Part shown: in pieces, positions 32,962 to 44,964 of the stretch
Layout of the letters: each line of letters begins with the position of its first letter
How positions within the stretch are numbered: position 1 is the first letter of the stretch
NCBI GenBank assembly: GCA_027924585.1
Contig: BSBM01000123.1
Coordinates: forward strand, 16,756,001-16,820,000
DNA length: 64,000 nt
Source: Larix kaempferi
Taxonomy: Eukaryota > Streptophyta > Pinopsida > Pinales > Pinaceae
Direction of reading: 5' to 3'
Notes under the pieces: generated by a model
What the model was told of the DNA's origin: nothing
Databases searched by the model: none
What the model saw: the letters and a program-made list of their open reading frames with translations, nothing else
Made by a program: the position numbers and the translations under genes

Positions 32962-34104
32962 CTACAGAATGAGAAGAAGCTGATCACGGTTTCGAAGAAT
33001 TGAGTCAATTTCCTGAACTGGGGAGCTGCTGAAGGTGTATGGAAGAAGAACTGGTGGTGCATGTACAAAGATTGCTTCATATGGTGTCCTTTGAGATGTG
33101 GTACTATACCACTGGAGTGCTTCTAGAAAATCCATAGAAATAGCTGTCCAAATCTGTGGAGGGATGGGTAAGGGTTCGAGCAGTCCTGAAAGGAGGGTCG
33201 TTTCACCCTTGTTGACCTGGAAAGTATCAAAGTCAACCACCATCCGTTGAAGTGTCCTTTTGAGTCCCTGCCAAAAGAAGTTACATTGTTCCTGGTCATA
33301 CGTTTTGAGGAACCCAGAGTGCCCTACTGATGAAGAAGCATGGAGTTTACAGAAGAGATAGCCCCGTTGAACAGATTGCAACCAATTTGGAACAAGTAGA
33401 GAAATAGCTGTAAGAGAAACTGGGTCCTCAAATGTGCGAGGAGGAGCATCTTCCACTATATTGTCCTTACCCTTCTGGTAAGTGGTCGCATAGTCATAAC
33501 CCATGAGTTGGATAACCCATTTCAGGTGTGTTGGGGAGGAGACTTGTTGTTCCAGGAAAGTTTTCAGACTCTGGAGATCAGTCTTGATGCAGAAATAATT
33601 CCCTAATAGGGATGGCTGCAACTTCTGGACTGTATGCAAAAGAGTCATCATTTCCTGCTGAGAGGTATATGCGGCTAAATTCTTACCAGAAAGGTCTCTT
33701 GAAGGCAACAAGCTCATTGGTTCAGCAAAGACACCTGCATATCTATCCAAGGAAGTAGTGGAGACTGTTGATGGGTGCATCTGAATGGAATGGAGTTGAG
33801 CGATGAAACCATGTGAATTCTTCTTAAGTATTTTTTCCAGGCGATGTGAACTGATGATGCAGAGAGACGTTGGTTGTAAGCCCATAAATTTGTGTTGTGC
33901 CCCATTGACTGAAAACTGCATCCAAAGTTCAGCAAAATCCCATAAGATGGGGCCAAGTGTGTGAAACCATTGAACGCCCAAAACCACATCACATCCGCCT
34001 AAGGACAAGGCAAACATGTGAGAGCGCAGGTTATAATCTTCCATAGAGATACGTACATTGTGACACTTCCCCTTGCAAGGTAAGGTGCCCCCATTGGCAA
34101 CCAT
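32962..34104 (-). CDS. Fused protease/RNase H/integrase pol ORF lacking RT and integrase cores
   Basis: The 380-aa ORF is uninterrupted. In order it has the protease C-terminus (GGCDVVLGVQWFHTLGP, about residues 36-52), the start of RT homology (YAGVFAEP, about 122), then directly RNase H C-terminal wording (NYFCIKTDLQSLKTFLEQ; DYATTYQKGKDNIVEDA), the integrase zinc region (HASSSVGHSGF; its CxxC positions read FDTF), TAISMDFLEALQ with the first catalytic Asp, then a jump to the integrase tail (RTPYEAIF). The RT palm and two of three DDE residues are deleted, yet both joins are in frame. It could make a stable but inactive protein. Its Met start is arbitrary: the same frame continues upstream into gag. 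Confidence 0.75.
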   Translation of the reverse strand: MVANGGTLPCKGKCHNVRISMEDYNLRSHMFALSLGGCDVVLGVQWFHTLGPILWDFAELWMQFSVNGAQHKFMGLQPTSLCIISSHRLEKILKKNSHGFIAQLHSIQMHPSTVSTTSLDRYAGVFAEPMSLLPSRDLSGKNLAAYTSQQEMMTLLHTVQKLQPSLLGNYFCIKTDLQSLKTFLEQQVSSPTHLKWVIQLMGYDYATTYQKGKDNIVEDAPPRTFEDPVSLTAISLLVPNWLQSVQRGYLFCKLHASSSVGHSGFLKTYDQEQCNFFWQGLKRTLQRMVVDFDTFQVNKGETTLLSGLLEPLPIPPQIWTAISMDFLEALQWYSTTSQRTPYEAIFVHAPPVLLPYTFSSSPVQEIDSILRNRDQLLLIL

Positions 34105-34233
34105 GACTTCAAAGTTGGAGCAAGGATGGACAAAACAATCAGCTTGTTTGGCAATCCGAGGATCAATGAAGTTATGAGTGCTACCAGAATCAATGAGTAT
34201 GGTAAGAAGGAGATTTTTGAAGTATCCCCTGAC

Positions 34234-35223
34234 TCACATTGTTTGTGGGGTGGTGACGCCGGTTACAGTATGGAGAGAGATCTCGGGTGGGTCGTCCTGA
34301 GATGGGGTGTCAACAAGTGGGTGTTGAATGTCGACCTGATCATCTACTGTATCTGGAGCTTCTTCATCAAGTTTTGAGGCAGGCGGAGAATCCACATCCA
34401 AGAGATAGAGCTTTTGTTGAACACATCTATGTCCCCGAGTGAATTTCTCATCACAATTATAACAAAGCCCTTTTTCTCGGCGTGCCTGCATCTCTGTTTC
34501 AGACAATTGATTGATAGGAGTTGGTTGAGGAGCAGGCGTGATGGGAGGTCGTTGGGAACCCATATTTCTAAAGGGAACAATGGTGGGTTTGGAGCATTGT
34601 TGAGCTGCGATCTTGTCCTCAGCCAGCTTATCCAACCCTAGGACTTCCATCATTGTGTTGGGACAAAACATTTTGACCTCTGAGCGGATTTCATCCTTGA
34701 GACCACTGATAAAACAACTCCTGTAGAATTCATTGGACAATCCTTCTGTGTGATTGGCTAGTTTCTCAAATTCCGTCTGATACTCTCTCACTGTGCCAGT
34801 TTGGTGAAGTTTAGTGAGTGCTTCTGTGAAGTCGTCAAAAGAACTAGGACCAAATCGTGACAGAAGGAGTTGGCAAAAATCTGTCCAGTTTGGCTCGGGA
34901 TGAGCTTTGATGTACCAACGGTACCATTGAAGGGCTTCCTGTTCCAAATGAAAGGATGCAAGTGGAACTTTTTGAACATCAAAGGTATTATGCAGACTGA
35001 AATATTGTTCTGCTCAGTATATCCATCCAGTCGGATCAGTACCATTGAAGCGAGGAAAATCAAGCTTCGACCCACGAAAATTGCTAGAAGAAGAGAACCC
35101 GGTGGCTGCAAAAGATTCTGGCTATTGGGTATTGTTCATGGTTGAATGCTGAATATGGAGCTTGAGAAATTTTTCATCCAGATCTTGGAGTTTGGTTTGG
35201 ATGGCTGCAAGTGCGTCCTCCAT
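34234..35223 (-). pseudogene. Chromovirus gag with two internal stops
   Basis: The frame starts at ATG 35223 (MEDALAAIQTKLQDLDEKF, coiled-coil-like). It passes TAG at 35122-35124 and TGA at 35014-35016, then is open from 34947 for 237 codons: EQEALQWYRWYIKAHPEPNW, FYRSCFISGLKDEI (retrotransposon gag domain) and the knuckle CYNCDEKFTRGHRC. It ends at TGA 34234-34236, after which the same frame gives the protease with LIDSGSTHNFID. All three stops fit single C-to-T changes from CAG or CGA codons. Originally this was one gag-pol reading frame. Confidence 0.85.
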
Positions 35224-36286
35224 GGTTTTTGCTCCTGCGTGGGTGATAACCATAACCAGGAGTTTTTTTTTTTTTTTTTTTGGTTGACTGGGTAGGAAAA
35301 CAAAAACAGAAACTGCTTCAGTAAAGGAAAATCTCGACTTGGAAAAAATCTGAAGGGTAATTGGGGTTTGACGAGGTTTTGGACACTGTCGAATAGACAG
35401 GGAAGTAAAAATGAGGATTTCAGAAGCGGGGTGAAAGAATGGGAAAATTTGGCAGAGGAGGACAAAGAAGCAGAATTCAGAAAGGAACTTTGTGGTAAAA
35501 TTTGAAGGTGATTGGGTGAAATCTGAGGAAGTTATGGCAAACCCTAAAAATAGACAAATGTGGGATTTCGGGCTTTGGGAAGGGGAATTGGGGATAGGGT
35601 CCTCGGGAATGAAATATGCAGAATGGGATGACAGGGGTTCCCCAAAAATTTCAAGGGAAACAAAGTGAAAACAAGGGAGATATGGAGAAAAAACTGAATT
35701 TTTTTTTTTTTAATTTTCAGGCTGGAGCGGCTACGGCTTGGAAGGGATCTGGAACAGATAAATCTGCAACGGCACAGAAGGGATAAAAAATGGCTGGATC
35801 TGAAACAACGACTGGATTTGGAACAACTTTTAGAATAGATCTGAAACGATTGGATCTGGAGCGGAAGTGATCGACAACAGTTCAGCTGAAAATAGATATG
35901 GACCCCTGGTATGTGCGGCTTCCTATCGATTCAGGGGATTCACTCAGCCACCAATGTTGTCTGACGGCTTGCGTATTGGGGCAGTACCCCTCACTCCATG
36001 GCTCAGGTAAAATTGATAACCGCTTTGCCACAAACGACAGCTCTTGGTTTACCTCATGGGTGGGAACTAGTCAATCAGGTAGGGGTCGTTTCCCTTTTCG
36101 CTGGTAGGTCCTCTCAATGGGACAACTACTTTGGGGTTCCTGTGGTACTCCTCACAATGATTTTTAGGGATTATGCCCAAGTACTTCCCACGGTTAAGCG
36201 GATATGGATTATTCCCAAATCCGAAGCTGCAACAGATGCGAAAAAAAATTTGGCAGAAATTCCACCCAATGAGCCCAAGAAAGTGC

Positions 36287-36298
36287 TCTGATACCAGA
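36287..36298 (-). promoter_or_regulatory. Primer-binding site of the chromovirus-type element
   Basis: The minus strand reads TGGTATCAGAGC, the exact initiator-Met tRNA complement, 2 nt inside the 5' LTR border (36301). Confidence 0.9.
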
Positions 36299-36300
36299 TG

Positions 36301-36719
36301 TGATGAACCTGCAATAATTAATTAATGCAAATACACGAGATATAAAAAATAATAGAACTTAGAATCACTTTTATATTGATCACGGGCCACTTCGAGGGGG
36401 AAACCTCCTTTGAGCAAGCTCAATACAATTAACTTCACGGTGCCTTCATAGGCCTCAACACACACTTATATACTAAGTCTAGGCACCAATACCATGGGTC
36501 AATACTATGTGTCAATACAAACCATGGGATAAGTCTAGGCGCCAATACTATGAGTCAAAATCATGGGACATATAATACTATGAGATGACTTACAAAGCAT
36601 ATGTGTCCAATACTATGGGCTAATATAAACTATGGATCAACAAATACTACGGGACGACTTACAAAGCATATGCGTCCAACAACAATATACTAACAAAGTA
36701 AAGACATGGGTTCCTAAAA
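36301..36719 (-). repeat. 5' LTR of the chromovirus-type element
   Basis: Direct repeat of 32280-32710 in the same orientation. It lacks 13 bp (one GTCAATACTATGG unit) present in the other LTR. Confidence 0.9.
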
Positions 36720-38750
36720 ACCTTGCCATAAGAACAATATCATCAGCATAGAGCAAGAGGATGATAATTATCTAGCTAAGAACATGACGGTGCAACCTAC
36801 ATCTTCTAAACAACCTTTTAGCTTATCAATGTAAATGTCGAAAAGGGTGGGAGAGAGAGGGAAACCTTGCTTAACTTTGATATTACAGTTTATATCCATC
36901 AACCACCCCTAAGTGTTCTTAAACTTGGCAATGACCTTTTCATATCACCTTATTGCAACAGCTCTCAACTCAAAAGGAACCTAAAGCTCCTCTAACCTAT
37001 TCCAAAGGTTATTTCTAGGATTTGTATCAAAATATTTTCTAAATTCCAGAAAGCAACAAAATATATTAGACTTATTATTATAGCATTCCTCCGCAATGAT
37101 CCTAAGCATAACAAGGTGCCCCGTGGTTGAGTGATGCCTTCTAAAACTGGCATGGTCTTTAGCCCGTGTACCCTTTGATTATGTCCATTCGTTGATCTTC
37201 TTTTCTAAGCTGATATTGTATAACTTAGCTAAAAGAGGGCTAATAATAATGGTCTGAGGCTCTAAGTCTCTGAGTCCAAGGTGTAGGGAAACCTTGCTTG
37301 ACCACTAGATTGGAGAGCATGTAGATGTGTGGGATGAGTACGGGCCCTCCAATGTTTAATATTTTTGCTTGGTAACCTTCAATGTTTTTGGTTTTTCCAT
37401 TTGTTAGGCGCGTAACCCCAAAATCTATGTCTTCTAAAAAGAAAATTACTTCTTTCATTGTAAGAATGGTTTGAATGTTATCTCTGATATTCGGGGATTC
37501 GTAGAGTTTTTTAAGATAAGAATTCTAGTCATTTAAAGCAACTTGTTATCTTCTTTTGTTTTGTGAGTTAGAATTTGGCTCCGGAATTTCTTAGGATCCA
37601 TCTTGGAGAGGTATAAAAGAATTTTCTTCCTTTTATTTAGATAGTACCTTTTTTTCTTTTAATTAGGGATTTGTACAATTTATCTTGTCTACTTTTAGTG
37701 ATTCTACAGTGGCTTGCTTAATTTATTTTCTTGCATATTTACACTCTTGATCATACCAAGGGTTGGTTATACTTCAATAGAGAACTTGTTGATGGATGGT
37801 GAGAGGGTTGTAGTAAGATTATGGTAGATATTTTCTGTGTTGTCCATACTAGATAAAGGAAACAAATCATTTTTTAAATCATGAAGAAAAATGTCAACTT
37901 TATTGTTATCGAAGATTAGGTGCTTTTGGCCATGATAGTTTTCCTCTTTGGGATCGTTATTCATGTCAATAATGAGAATTATAATTAAATATCTATGATC
38001 AGAGTCAGGCTCATGGTCTTTGAAGATGTCAAAATCTATGATTTCGTTGTATAAAGGGATATCAAATATAACATAAACTACCACACTACTACCAAGCCCA
38101 TGAATATAAGTCATACGGTTGGAATTTGGCCATTTTATTTAATCGTTGAAAATTATAAGATCTTGAACACTACAAACTTGACCAGCTCAGAACCGAATAA
38201 ATTTTCACTTATATCTTCAAAATTTCTTTTATAGCTATTAGTTAGTGCAAGCTCTTCAAGTCTAAACAAAGAGGATTAGGGATGGAATAATTGCTTACAA
38301 GAATAGCTTGGTTATTATAATTTTAGGCATTGAAGGAACTCATCAAAAGGATACTTACTTCCTTCCTTAGACTATAAATATCATGTTCTAAAACATTATA
38401 AGGACGATTTTTATCTAAATTGTTTTTTTTATAGAAGTTAGAATTAATAGGGGCAAAATAACAAATGGCTATGTAGGTATTTTTATCATTAATGTCTATA
38501 ATATCTATCCAAATATATTGGTTGTAAGGGTGTTTCTTATAAATACTAACATGAGGGGATATGTTCTTCTTGATGTAACAAGCTATACCTCCAATGCCTC
38601 TATGATTGGAGGGATAATTCCATATCAACCATAGAACATGTACTTCTAAATCAGGGACCTTGGATTCCTCGTGTTCCCAAGTTTCAACCAGTAATATAAT
38701 ATCAATTTCACTCGGGATCCAACTTAACTTGAGGCCTTTACTCCATGGGA
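36720..38750 (-). mobile_element. LINE retrotransposon, 5' part (endonuclease and RT)
   Basis: From 38750 downward on the minus strand: LLVETWEHEESK (endonuclease Glu motif), GGIACYIKKNISPHVSIYKK, YIAICYFAPINSNFY, MSSFNA where families read GDFNAR, so the endonuclease catalytic Asp is lost, and DHEPDSDHRYLI. RT begins near 37460 (FFLEDIDFGVTRL; VVKQGFPTPWTQ) and reaches an intact LLYADDIVLMA at about 36725-36760. The chromovirus inserted about 10-20 nt after that motif. Stops and frameshifts occur throughout. LINEs copy by target-primed reverse transcription. Confidence 0.85.
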
Positions 38751-39252
38751 ATCCCCAATAGTTCGAGGAGAGGATCTGACCTACTACTAAGAAACACTAT
38801 ATATTGCAATATTTCGAAAAATGTATTTTTAAGAATTAATGCTTCCAGGAAGTCGGCTCATATAGATAGGTATTTTTGGATATATGATGAAGGGTTGTGC
38901 CCTTTGGAGGTCCTTTCATACAATGCTATGTATATTCACATTTTTTAATATATTTTTTTTCCATATATAATTGGACCTTACAAAGTTAGGTTTTGGGAAC
39001 TCATACTATTTGATAGAATAGAGTAGATCCACTATTGAATTGTCTAAACTTAAATGATAGGATAAAATTAACGCCTTGCCCCCTCCACCCCCTCAAATTC
39101 GAGTCATAGATCATTTTCTATGAACCACCCATCTGGTACTTGAATCCACAACTTTATATATATCTTGTAATATTGGTGTTACATGTAATAATATTTTTAT
39201 GTAAATATCATGTTTATAATGTTTTTATTTATACCGAAATTTAAATCAAACC

Positions 39253-39316
<64 letters not shown>

Positions 39317-39905
39317 CTTTTAAATCAATTAAAATATCTTCTAAAGTCCTTAATGCACTCATTTCCCCTATTGGGGCAAGTAACGTCATTCAATCACCTT
39401 TTCTATTACTAGGTGCAAGTGCTTGCAATTTTTCACTAAGAGGATGATATATTTTTCTAAAGTGTTTTTTATTGGTTTGCAATTGGATAATCAAATAAAA
39501 TTGCATTGACTCTCCCATTCACTCATACGACAAAGGTATTAAGGTGCATATTTTTCTTCTATTTTCCATTTGTGTATGTCATACAGGTTTATTTGAACTC
39601 CATCCAGTATCACTCCCTTATCTTTGATTATGTCTAGGAATGTGAGAAATTATGAAGCATACTTATGAAATTCTTGCATCTCACTGTACATTAGTCTTTT
39701 TGTAGTATTTAGTTCATCTTGTAACTCAAAAACGCGGGCCTTCAACTCTCTACACTAATTATATATGCTTTATAGTGAGGTATCTCTCCCTCCTGGATGG
39801 TGATCCTCCTCCTATACTTTTCCATTTCTTTGATTATTTTCTTAATGTTAATCATTACCTTGAGAGAAAGAAACCCATGCTTAGGAAATGGTTGTAGGGT
39901 TGGGG
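38751..39905. other. AT-rich DNA with a compound microsatellite
   Basis: A (CA)n run at 39255-39296 passes directly into (TA)n at 39297-39316. The minus strand from 39905 to about 39760 reads as a charged helical stretch (NIKKIIKEMEKYRRRITI) that may belong to an older retroelement gag or LINE ORF1; not assigned. This DNA continues at 42737 beyond the inserted element. Confidence 0.5.
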
Positions 39906-40612
39906 TGTTCGGATATCCACATCATCTTTTTCAGGATCTTGCATGCAATTAGGGTTTGCATGCAAATTCTAGGGTTTGCATGCATCCCAGTCACCAGGTT
40001 GATGCCTCCAGCACCTTAGCCACCTTATTCTAGCACCCGGGAGCTTCTTACATCAGTTCTTTATCCCTCCTAGTCATGAAGACGCCCACTTCTCACCTAC
40101 TGCCAGAGAAGGGCGCACTTCTTCACCTACCACTTCAGTTACACTCAGTTAGCTCCGATTCTCCCTGATTTGAGGCTAGTTCACTCCCGACTGACTGTTT
40201 CACTCCGTTGGACCTCCAGATTGACTAGATGACTTGTTATGACTTCAGTTAGCCTCCCATGCACCCTCCATTGATCCCACTTCCCTATATCAGTGCTACA
40301 CACTTCAGTTACACATGTTACACTCAGTTAGACTCAGATTGACACCTGGATGACTGGTTCTTGTGCATTGATGACCACCACTGATTGATGATGAGGACTC
40401 CTAGTTGGAGTCAAGATACTTCATTCAGTGATTCGAATGACCTCCTTAGGCAATTCGAATTTCTCAGTCATAGTCATATTGTATTGTAATTATTCACCCT
40501 TATTGGGATATTGAGCACTGTGCATGTTTTACATAGTTTTACACCATATTTTCTATGTTCATCTGTTATATTGATTTACTTTTTCATTAGATCTGCTATG
40601 ACTAATTTTACA
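39906..40612 (+). repeat. 5' LTR of the plus-strand gag-only element
   Basis: 707 bp. Contains ATGCATGC-rich words (TTGCATGCAAATTCTAGGG) near its start; part of that block is missing from the right LTR. PBS TGGTATCAAATCC follows at 40613. Confidence 0.9.
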
Positions 40613-40625
40613 TGGTATCAAATCC
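40613..40625 (+). promoter_or_regulatory. Primer-binding site of the gag-only element
   Basis: TGGTATCAAATCC abuts the LTR end TTTTACA; Met-tRNA type with drift. Confidence 0.8.
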
Positions 40626-40822
40626 ATGTCAGGGATAAGATTTCTTTTCTACAGGTGTTCTACATGAAGAGAGAGCAATCTTTGCTCACCAATATATTTC
40701 AGCAGCGGCATGCAAAATCTCATGTGCATTCGCTCATGTGCATGCAAGGCTGAAAACATAGTGTTTGTTTGTGTGTAATTTGCAAGTTTCTTACTTCTCC
40801 ATGTGCATTCGCTAATCCAAAG

Positions 40823-41824
40823 ATGGAGACTTCTTCTTCACAAAATATTCTTACTCCATTCAACTATGATGAATGGAAACCAAAGATGATTGCATTCTTG
40901 AAGAGACAATGTCTTTTTGATATGTGCATTGGTAATACAATAGATTTTGATTTCGATGAAGAGGAGAATGATTGGCTCAATGATTGTGACAGAGCTTTTG
41001 GAGCAATATGTCTTTCTATGTATCCTTGTATGCGCTACCTCAGTAAGATTTCTGAAAATCCAAGTGATCTATGGGTCCAACTTGACAAAGAATTTGGAAA
41101 GCAGGAAGAAGAGGATCATGCTAGCCTTTTGGAGGACAAGCCTAGTGAGATATCCTTATGTGTTCTTTCCGATCATGTGTTGACCTCAACAATTGTTCAA
41201 TATGAAGAAGAAACTGTAGATTCAACACTCATTCTCTCAAAGTCTTCTATTTCAAATTATGAGCAAGATAAACAAGCTCATACTCTAGATTCCGAAGAGG
41301 TTCTTGAATCCTCTCCTTCACATGAGTTTGCCGGTATGCAGAATAATTATCTACTTGAAGTTTTGGAGGTAAAGCATTCACCCTCCTTGATTGCATGACT
41401 TCTATAAACTTATGTTCTATCATTTGCAAAGTTTCTCAGATTTTTAATGAAGATGAAGAGCACTACCATTCGCTTGAGTTCAATTCTCATGCACTTTTTG
41501 CTGTTTTTGGTTTTGATCTCACCCTTGTTGGTTCAAAGGAGATCTCAAGAAACCATTCATCTATTTTTGGAGCTGATTTAACTTCTATTGATAAGAAGTT
41601 CAAGTTCAAGATCTATTTGATCCGATTGGAGCTATTCCTACCTCACTTGGTTCGAATCACAAGTTCCAGGATCATCCTCATATTTTTAGATTTGTTCTCA
41701 CCATTTTCGGTATGAAGAGCAAGTTCTTAAAGTCTCCACATTCGCTTGCATCCACTGATGGAGAATTCAAGCACATGTTTTTGGAGCATGATCCATTTAC
41801 TCCCAAGAGTAAGATACCTCCAGA
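40823..41824 (+). pseudogene. Gag of the plus-strand gag-only element, frameshifted
   Basis: The natural start is METSSSQNILTPFNYDEWK at 40823, matching the start of the related minus-strand gene. Residues 10-105 carry copia-gag (UBN2-like) wording: MIAFLKRQCLFDMCIGNTID and WLNDCDRAFGAICLSM. At 41370-41390 a 19-bp segment present in the relative is missing, between copies of TTTTGGAGGT, and the frame closes at 41398. Homology continues in another frame from 41395 to about 41824 (FNEDEEHYHSLEFNSHALF). No CCHC knuckle is visible. The upstream Met at 40769 only extends the ORF by leader codons. Confidence 0.8.
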
Positions 41825-42021
41825 CATATCTACTTGATTTTGGAGCAGTTAAATATTTTGGTGTGCTATAGTCTATTTTGAGGGGGGGTATTTTTCCCAT
41901 GAGGTTTTCCCCATTTCCTCGGTTTATTGACTGTTATTAGTTTGGATTATTATTGTATTGGGGTGACCTTTGGTCTTAGTTACGAGGGCCCCAGATTATT
42001 TTTTGCACATCATAGTCTAGC

Positions 42022-42032
42022 TTGAGGGGGGG
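42022..42032 (+). promoter_or_regulatory. Polypurine tract of the gag-only element
   Basis: TTGAGGGGGGG just before the 3' LTR start TGTTCGG at 42033. A similar TTTGAGGGGGGG occurs at about 41877, probably a second, internal copy. Confidence 0.8.
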
Positions 42033-42731
42033 TGTTCGGATATCCACATCATCTTTTTCAGGATCTTGCATGCAATTAGGGTTTGCATGCATCCCAATCA
42101 CCAGGTTGATGCCTCCAGCACCTTAGCCACCTTATTCTAGCACCCGGGAGCTTCTTACATCAGTTATTTATCCCTCCTAGTCATGAAGGAGCCCACTTCT
42201 CACCTACTTCCAGAGAAAGGCGCACTTCTTCACCTACCACTGCAGTTCCACTTCAGTTACACTCGGTTAGCTCCGATTCTCCCTGATTTGAGGCTAGTTT
42301 CACTCCCGACTGACTGTTTCACTCCGTTGGACCTCCAGATTGACTAGATGACTTGTTCTACTTCAGTTAGCCTCCCATGTGCCCTCCACTGAGCCCACTT
42401 CCCTATATCAGTGCTACACACTTCAGTTACACATGTTACACTCAATTAGACTCAGATTGACACCTGGATGACTGGTTCTTGTGCATTGATGACCACCACT
42501 GATTGATGATGAGGACTCCTAGTTGGAGTCAAGCTACTCCATTCAGTGATTCGAATGACCTCCTTAGGCAATTCGAATTGCTCAGTCATAGTCATATTGT
42601 ATTGTAATTATTCACCCTTATTGGGATATTGAGCACTGTGCATGTTTTACATAGTTTTACACCATATTTTCTATGTTCATCTGTTGTGATTGATTTACTT
42701 GTTCATTAGATCTGTTGTGACTAATTTTACA
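42033..42731 (+). repeat. 3' LTR of the plus-strand gag-only element
   Basis: 699 bp; very similar to 39906-40612, with a few substitutions and a missing segment near its start; followed by TGGGG. Confidence 0.9.
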
Positions 42732-42736
42732 TGGGG

Positions 42737-44935
42737 TTCATTTCTATAACTATTAGAGTCTCTGTAGTGACTTCTCTCTTCTCTTGTTAGATCCTCCTCT
42801 TCCCTTACTACCCAATCTCAACACCATATCATCCAATTATGTATCCCTCTAATATTAGAGCTATTCTTCTTTCCACATCTCAATTTGATAGGGATACATA
42901 TATTTGCAAGAATCGAAATGGTGGGCCACAATGTTACTTGGATTGTTTCTACTGAATCTTTCCTCTTCACAATGACACATGATGAGAGAAACTACTTCTT
43001 CTCTATCATATTTTATATATTTTTATATTGTATGAACCTATGAAAAGATGTAAAGGGGACCATGATGCCTTTTTATCATGAGAGAGAGCTACTCATATTC
43101 CATTCACAAAGGTTTGATATGCTACTTCTTAAAGAACCAACTTGTCAAGTCTGAATTTTAGTAATATATGTGGGCTTTTGGTACCTCTGAAAATTCCGAT
43201 GTATGTTCCCCTCTCAGTAACATACCAGTCTCCAATGTCACTTATTGCTTGCATTGCCTTTTTTTACATACATTAGGAAGGCTTGAAAATTATCATCTTA
43301 TACATGGGAACCATGAAGTGTTCAAAAATCTTTGTATAATGTGTTTGGGAATACACATGAACAAGTGTTTCGTTTGGTTTCAAATATCATTCCATTCCTA
43401 AATAGATATTTGAAACACATGTCACATCTAACAAGTATGATGACATTTAGAATGCAGGAGGCATTCTAGTCATTTTGTATTTAGCTCAGAAGATGCTCTA
43501 TTTCATGGAGTTTTATAGTATAGATACCTGGTTGAAGATTATCCATACACAAGTGACTTGATGATAATGAGATGGAATCAAGGATCCTTGAACTATGAAG
43601 TTGTAACAACATGTTTTCACTTCACCAACTAAACTACATTATGACCTATTTTGTATTTATTTTTCTTATTATCTATGGAACCTGGTTAGAGTGATAACAA
43701 TGTATTACAGGGAGATATGGACCTACTTTTATTGTGGAAGTTATGTATAATTTTATGTTTAGGTTATTAATGTTGGTTGTTATGTGATTTACTTCTAACA
43801 TACAAATTAAAATGAAAGATTTTGGGTATGTGGATACTAGTTTAAATTAAATGTAGAAATAAATCAATAAGGCACCAGGTGCATGGTATTGTTGATGCCT
43901 CGGGGGTGTAGGTGCTGGAATGGTGTCTAAAGCAAACAATAGGGGATGAAAACCCAACCAAAGGCTTCAGATAATCCTACGCAAGTATTACCCTATCCTC
44001 GAGTTGTTTGGTGTGGTTAACACCCATGGATACAAAGGCCTCCGCTGGAACTTGTGAGTGTTTGATCCAAGAAGGATTTGTCTTCCTATAAGGAAAGACA
44101 ATAGTTTTACTAATCCTAAGTGTTAGTTTACTTTGAAAAAGGATATAAACTAAATTTATACCTACTTTAAAAGGAGTGTTTTGTTTGTGCATAGGATAAC
44201 TTAATCTGAAAATTACCAAATCTTTTCACCAATTTAACAGACATGCGAAATTGGATCTTCATTCAGCATCTTAAGATACAATCAGCAAATGACAATTAAC
44301 CAACAATAACTTAAGAATTAAATGCATATAATCTTATCCTATATCTGGAATGTTAATTGACAAATTAACATTGATTTACATATTTATGTGAATCATTTGC
44401 AGAAATAGATAAAATGTTTTAGATAAAGACATTCATTTAAAACATTTAGATGCATAGATCACAAGTTAAGAGACATCTAAACTATAGATCAATACAAATT
44501 ATTAATTGCAAATAATAAACAGTGCTTATAAATGTGTTGAAGCAAAATCACAATCCATCAAAAACATTTGACAAATTATAACAAAAGAGGTAGCTGAAGA
44601 AAACTGACTGTGTATTAAGACCTGCAAAACATTACAAAGTCTGCACCAATAGAGTATCTCCAGTCTCCTTTGGCGATTTTGTCCCCCAACCAACATTACC
44701 CTTCCTATGAGATCTAAAACCTTTTAAATAATAATTACAAAATAATATTACAAGGGAAATATCCCATAAAAGAAGGATTACAAAAATGGGATTATTCTAA
44801 AATGACTAAGGAAAAACTGACACTTAGCCCAACATGTAACCATCCCCCATACATTGGGAAATTAAGCCAATTCGAATCCCAATATGGCATTATATAGTTT
44901 GAAAAAGATCACACCACACGCTTTCGAGAGCACCC
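42737..44935. other. Unassigned AT-rich DNA
   Basis: It continues the sequence interrupted at 39905. ORFs here (for example 43168-43401) show no domain. No LTR pair or terminal repeat could be recognised. Confidence 0.5.
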
Positions 44936-44964
44936 TATCATAAACTGAGGAAGACCCAGACAAA

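Larger units (their letters stand above)
32280..36719 (-). mobile_element. Chromovirus-type Ty3/gypsy element with LTRs, internally deleted
   Basis: LTRs of about 0.42 kb (32280-32710 and 36301-36719) flank a minus-strand gag-pol frame. PBS and PPT both agree with minus orientation. Flanking CTTTG (32275-32279) and CCTTG (36721-36725) are a TSD with one mismatch. The LTRs differ at about a dozen positions plus one 13-bp indel by my count, so this is among the younger elements here. RT and the integrase core are missing, so it cannot move on its own. It sits inside a LINE RT gene. Confidence 0.9.
39906..42731 (+). mobile_element. Gag-only copia-like element (TR-GAG type), plus strand, complete with TSD
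   Basis: LTRs of about 0.7 kb start TGTTCGGATATCC and end TAATTTTACA, with TGGGG duplicated exactly at 39901-39905 and 42732-42736. The PBS follows the left LTR and the purine tract TTGAGGGGGGG precedes the right. The 1.4-kb interior holds only a gag-like gene, with no protease, integrase, RT or RNase H. This is the layout described as TR-GAG (terminal-repeat retrotransposon with GAG domain). A related element lies at 53816-63722. Confidence 0.9.

Noticed and set aside
43977-44219. 80-aa minus-strand ORF as a host gene
   Set aside because: No domain, no paralogue in the window, AT-rich context; length is within chance expectation.
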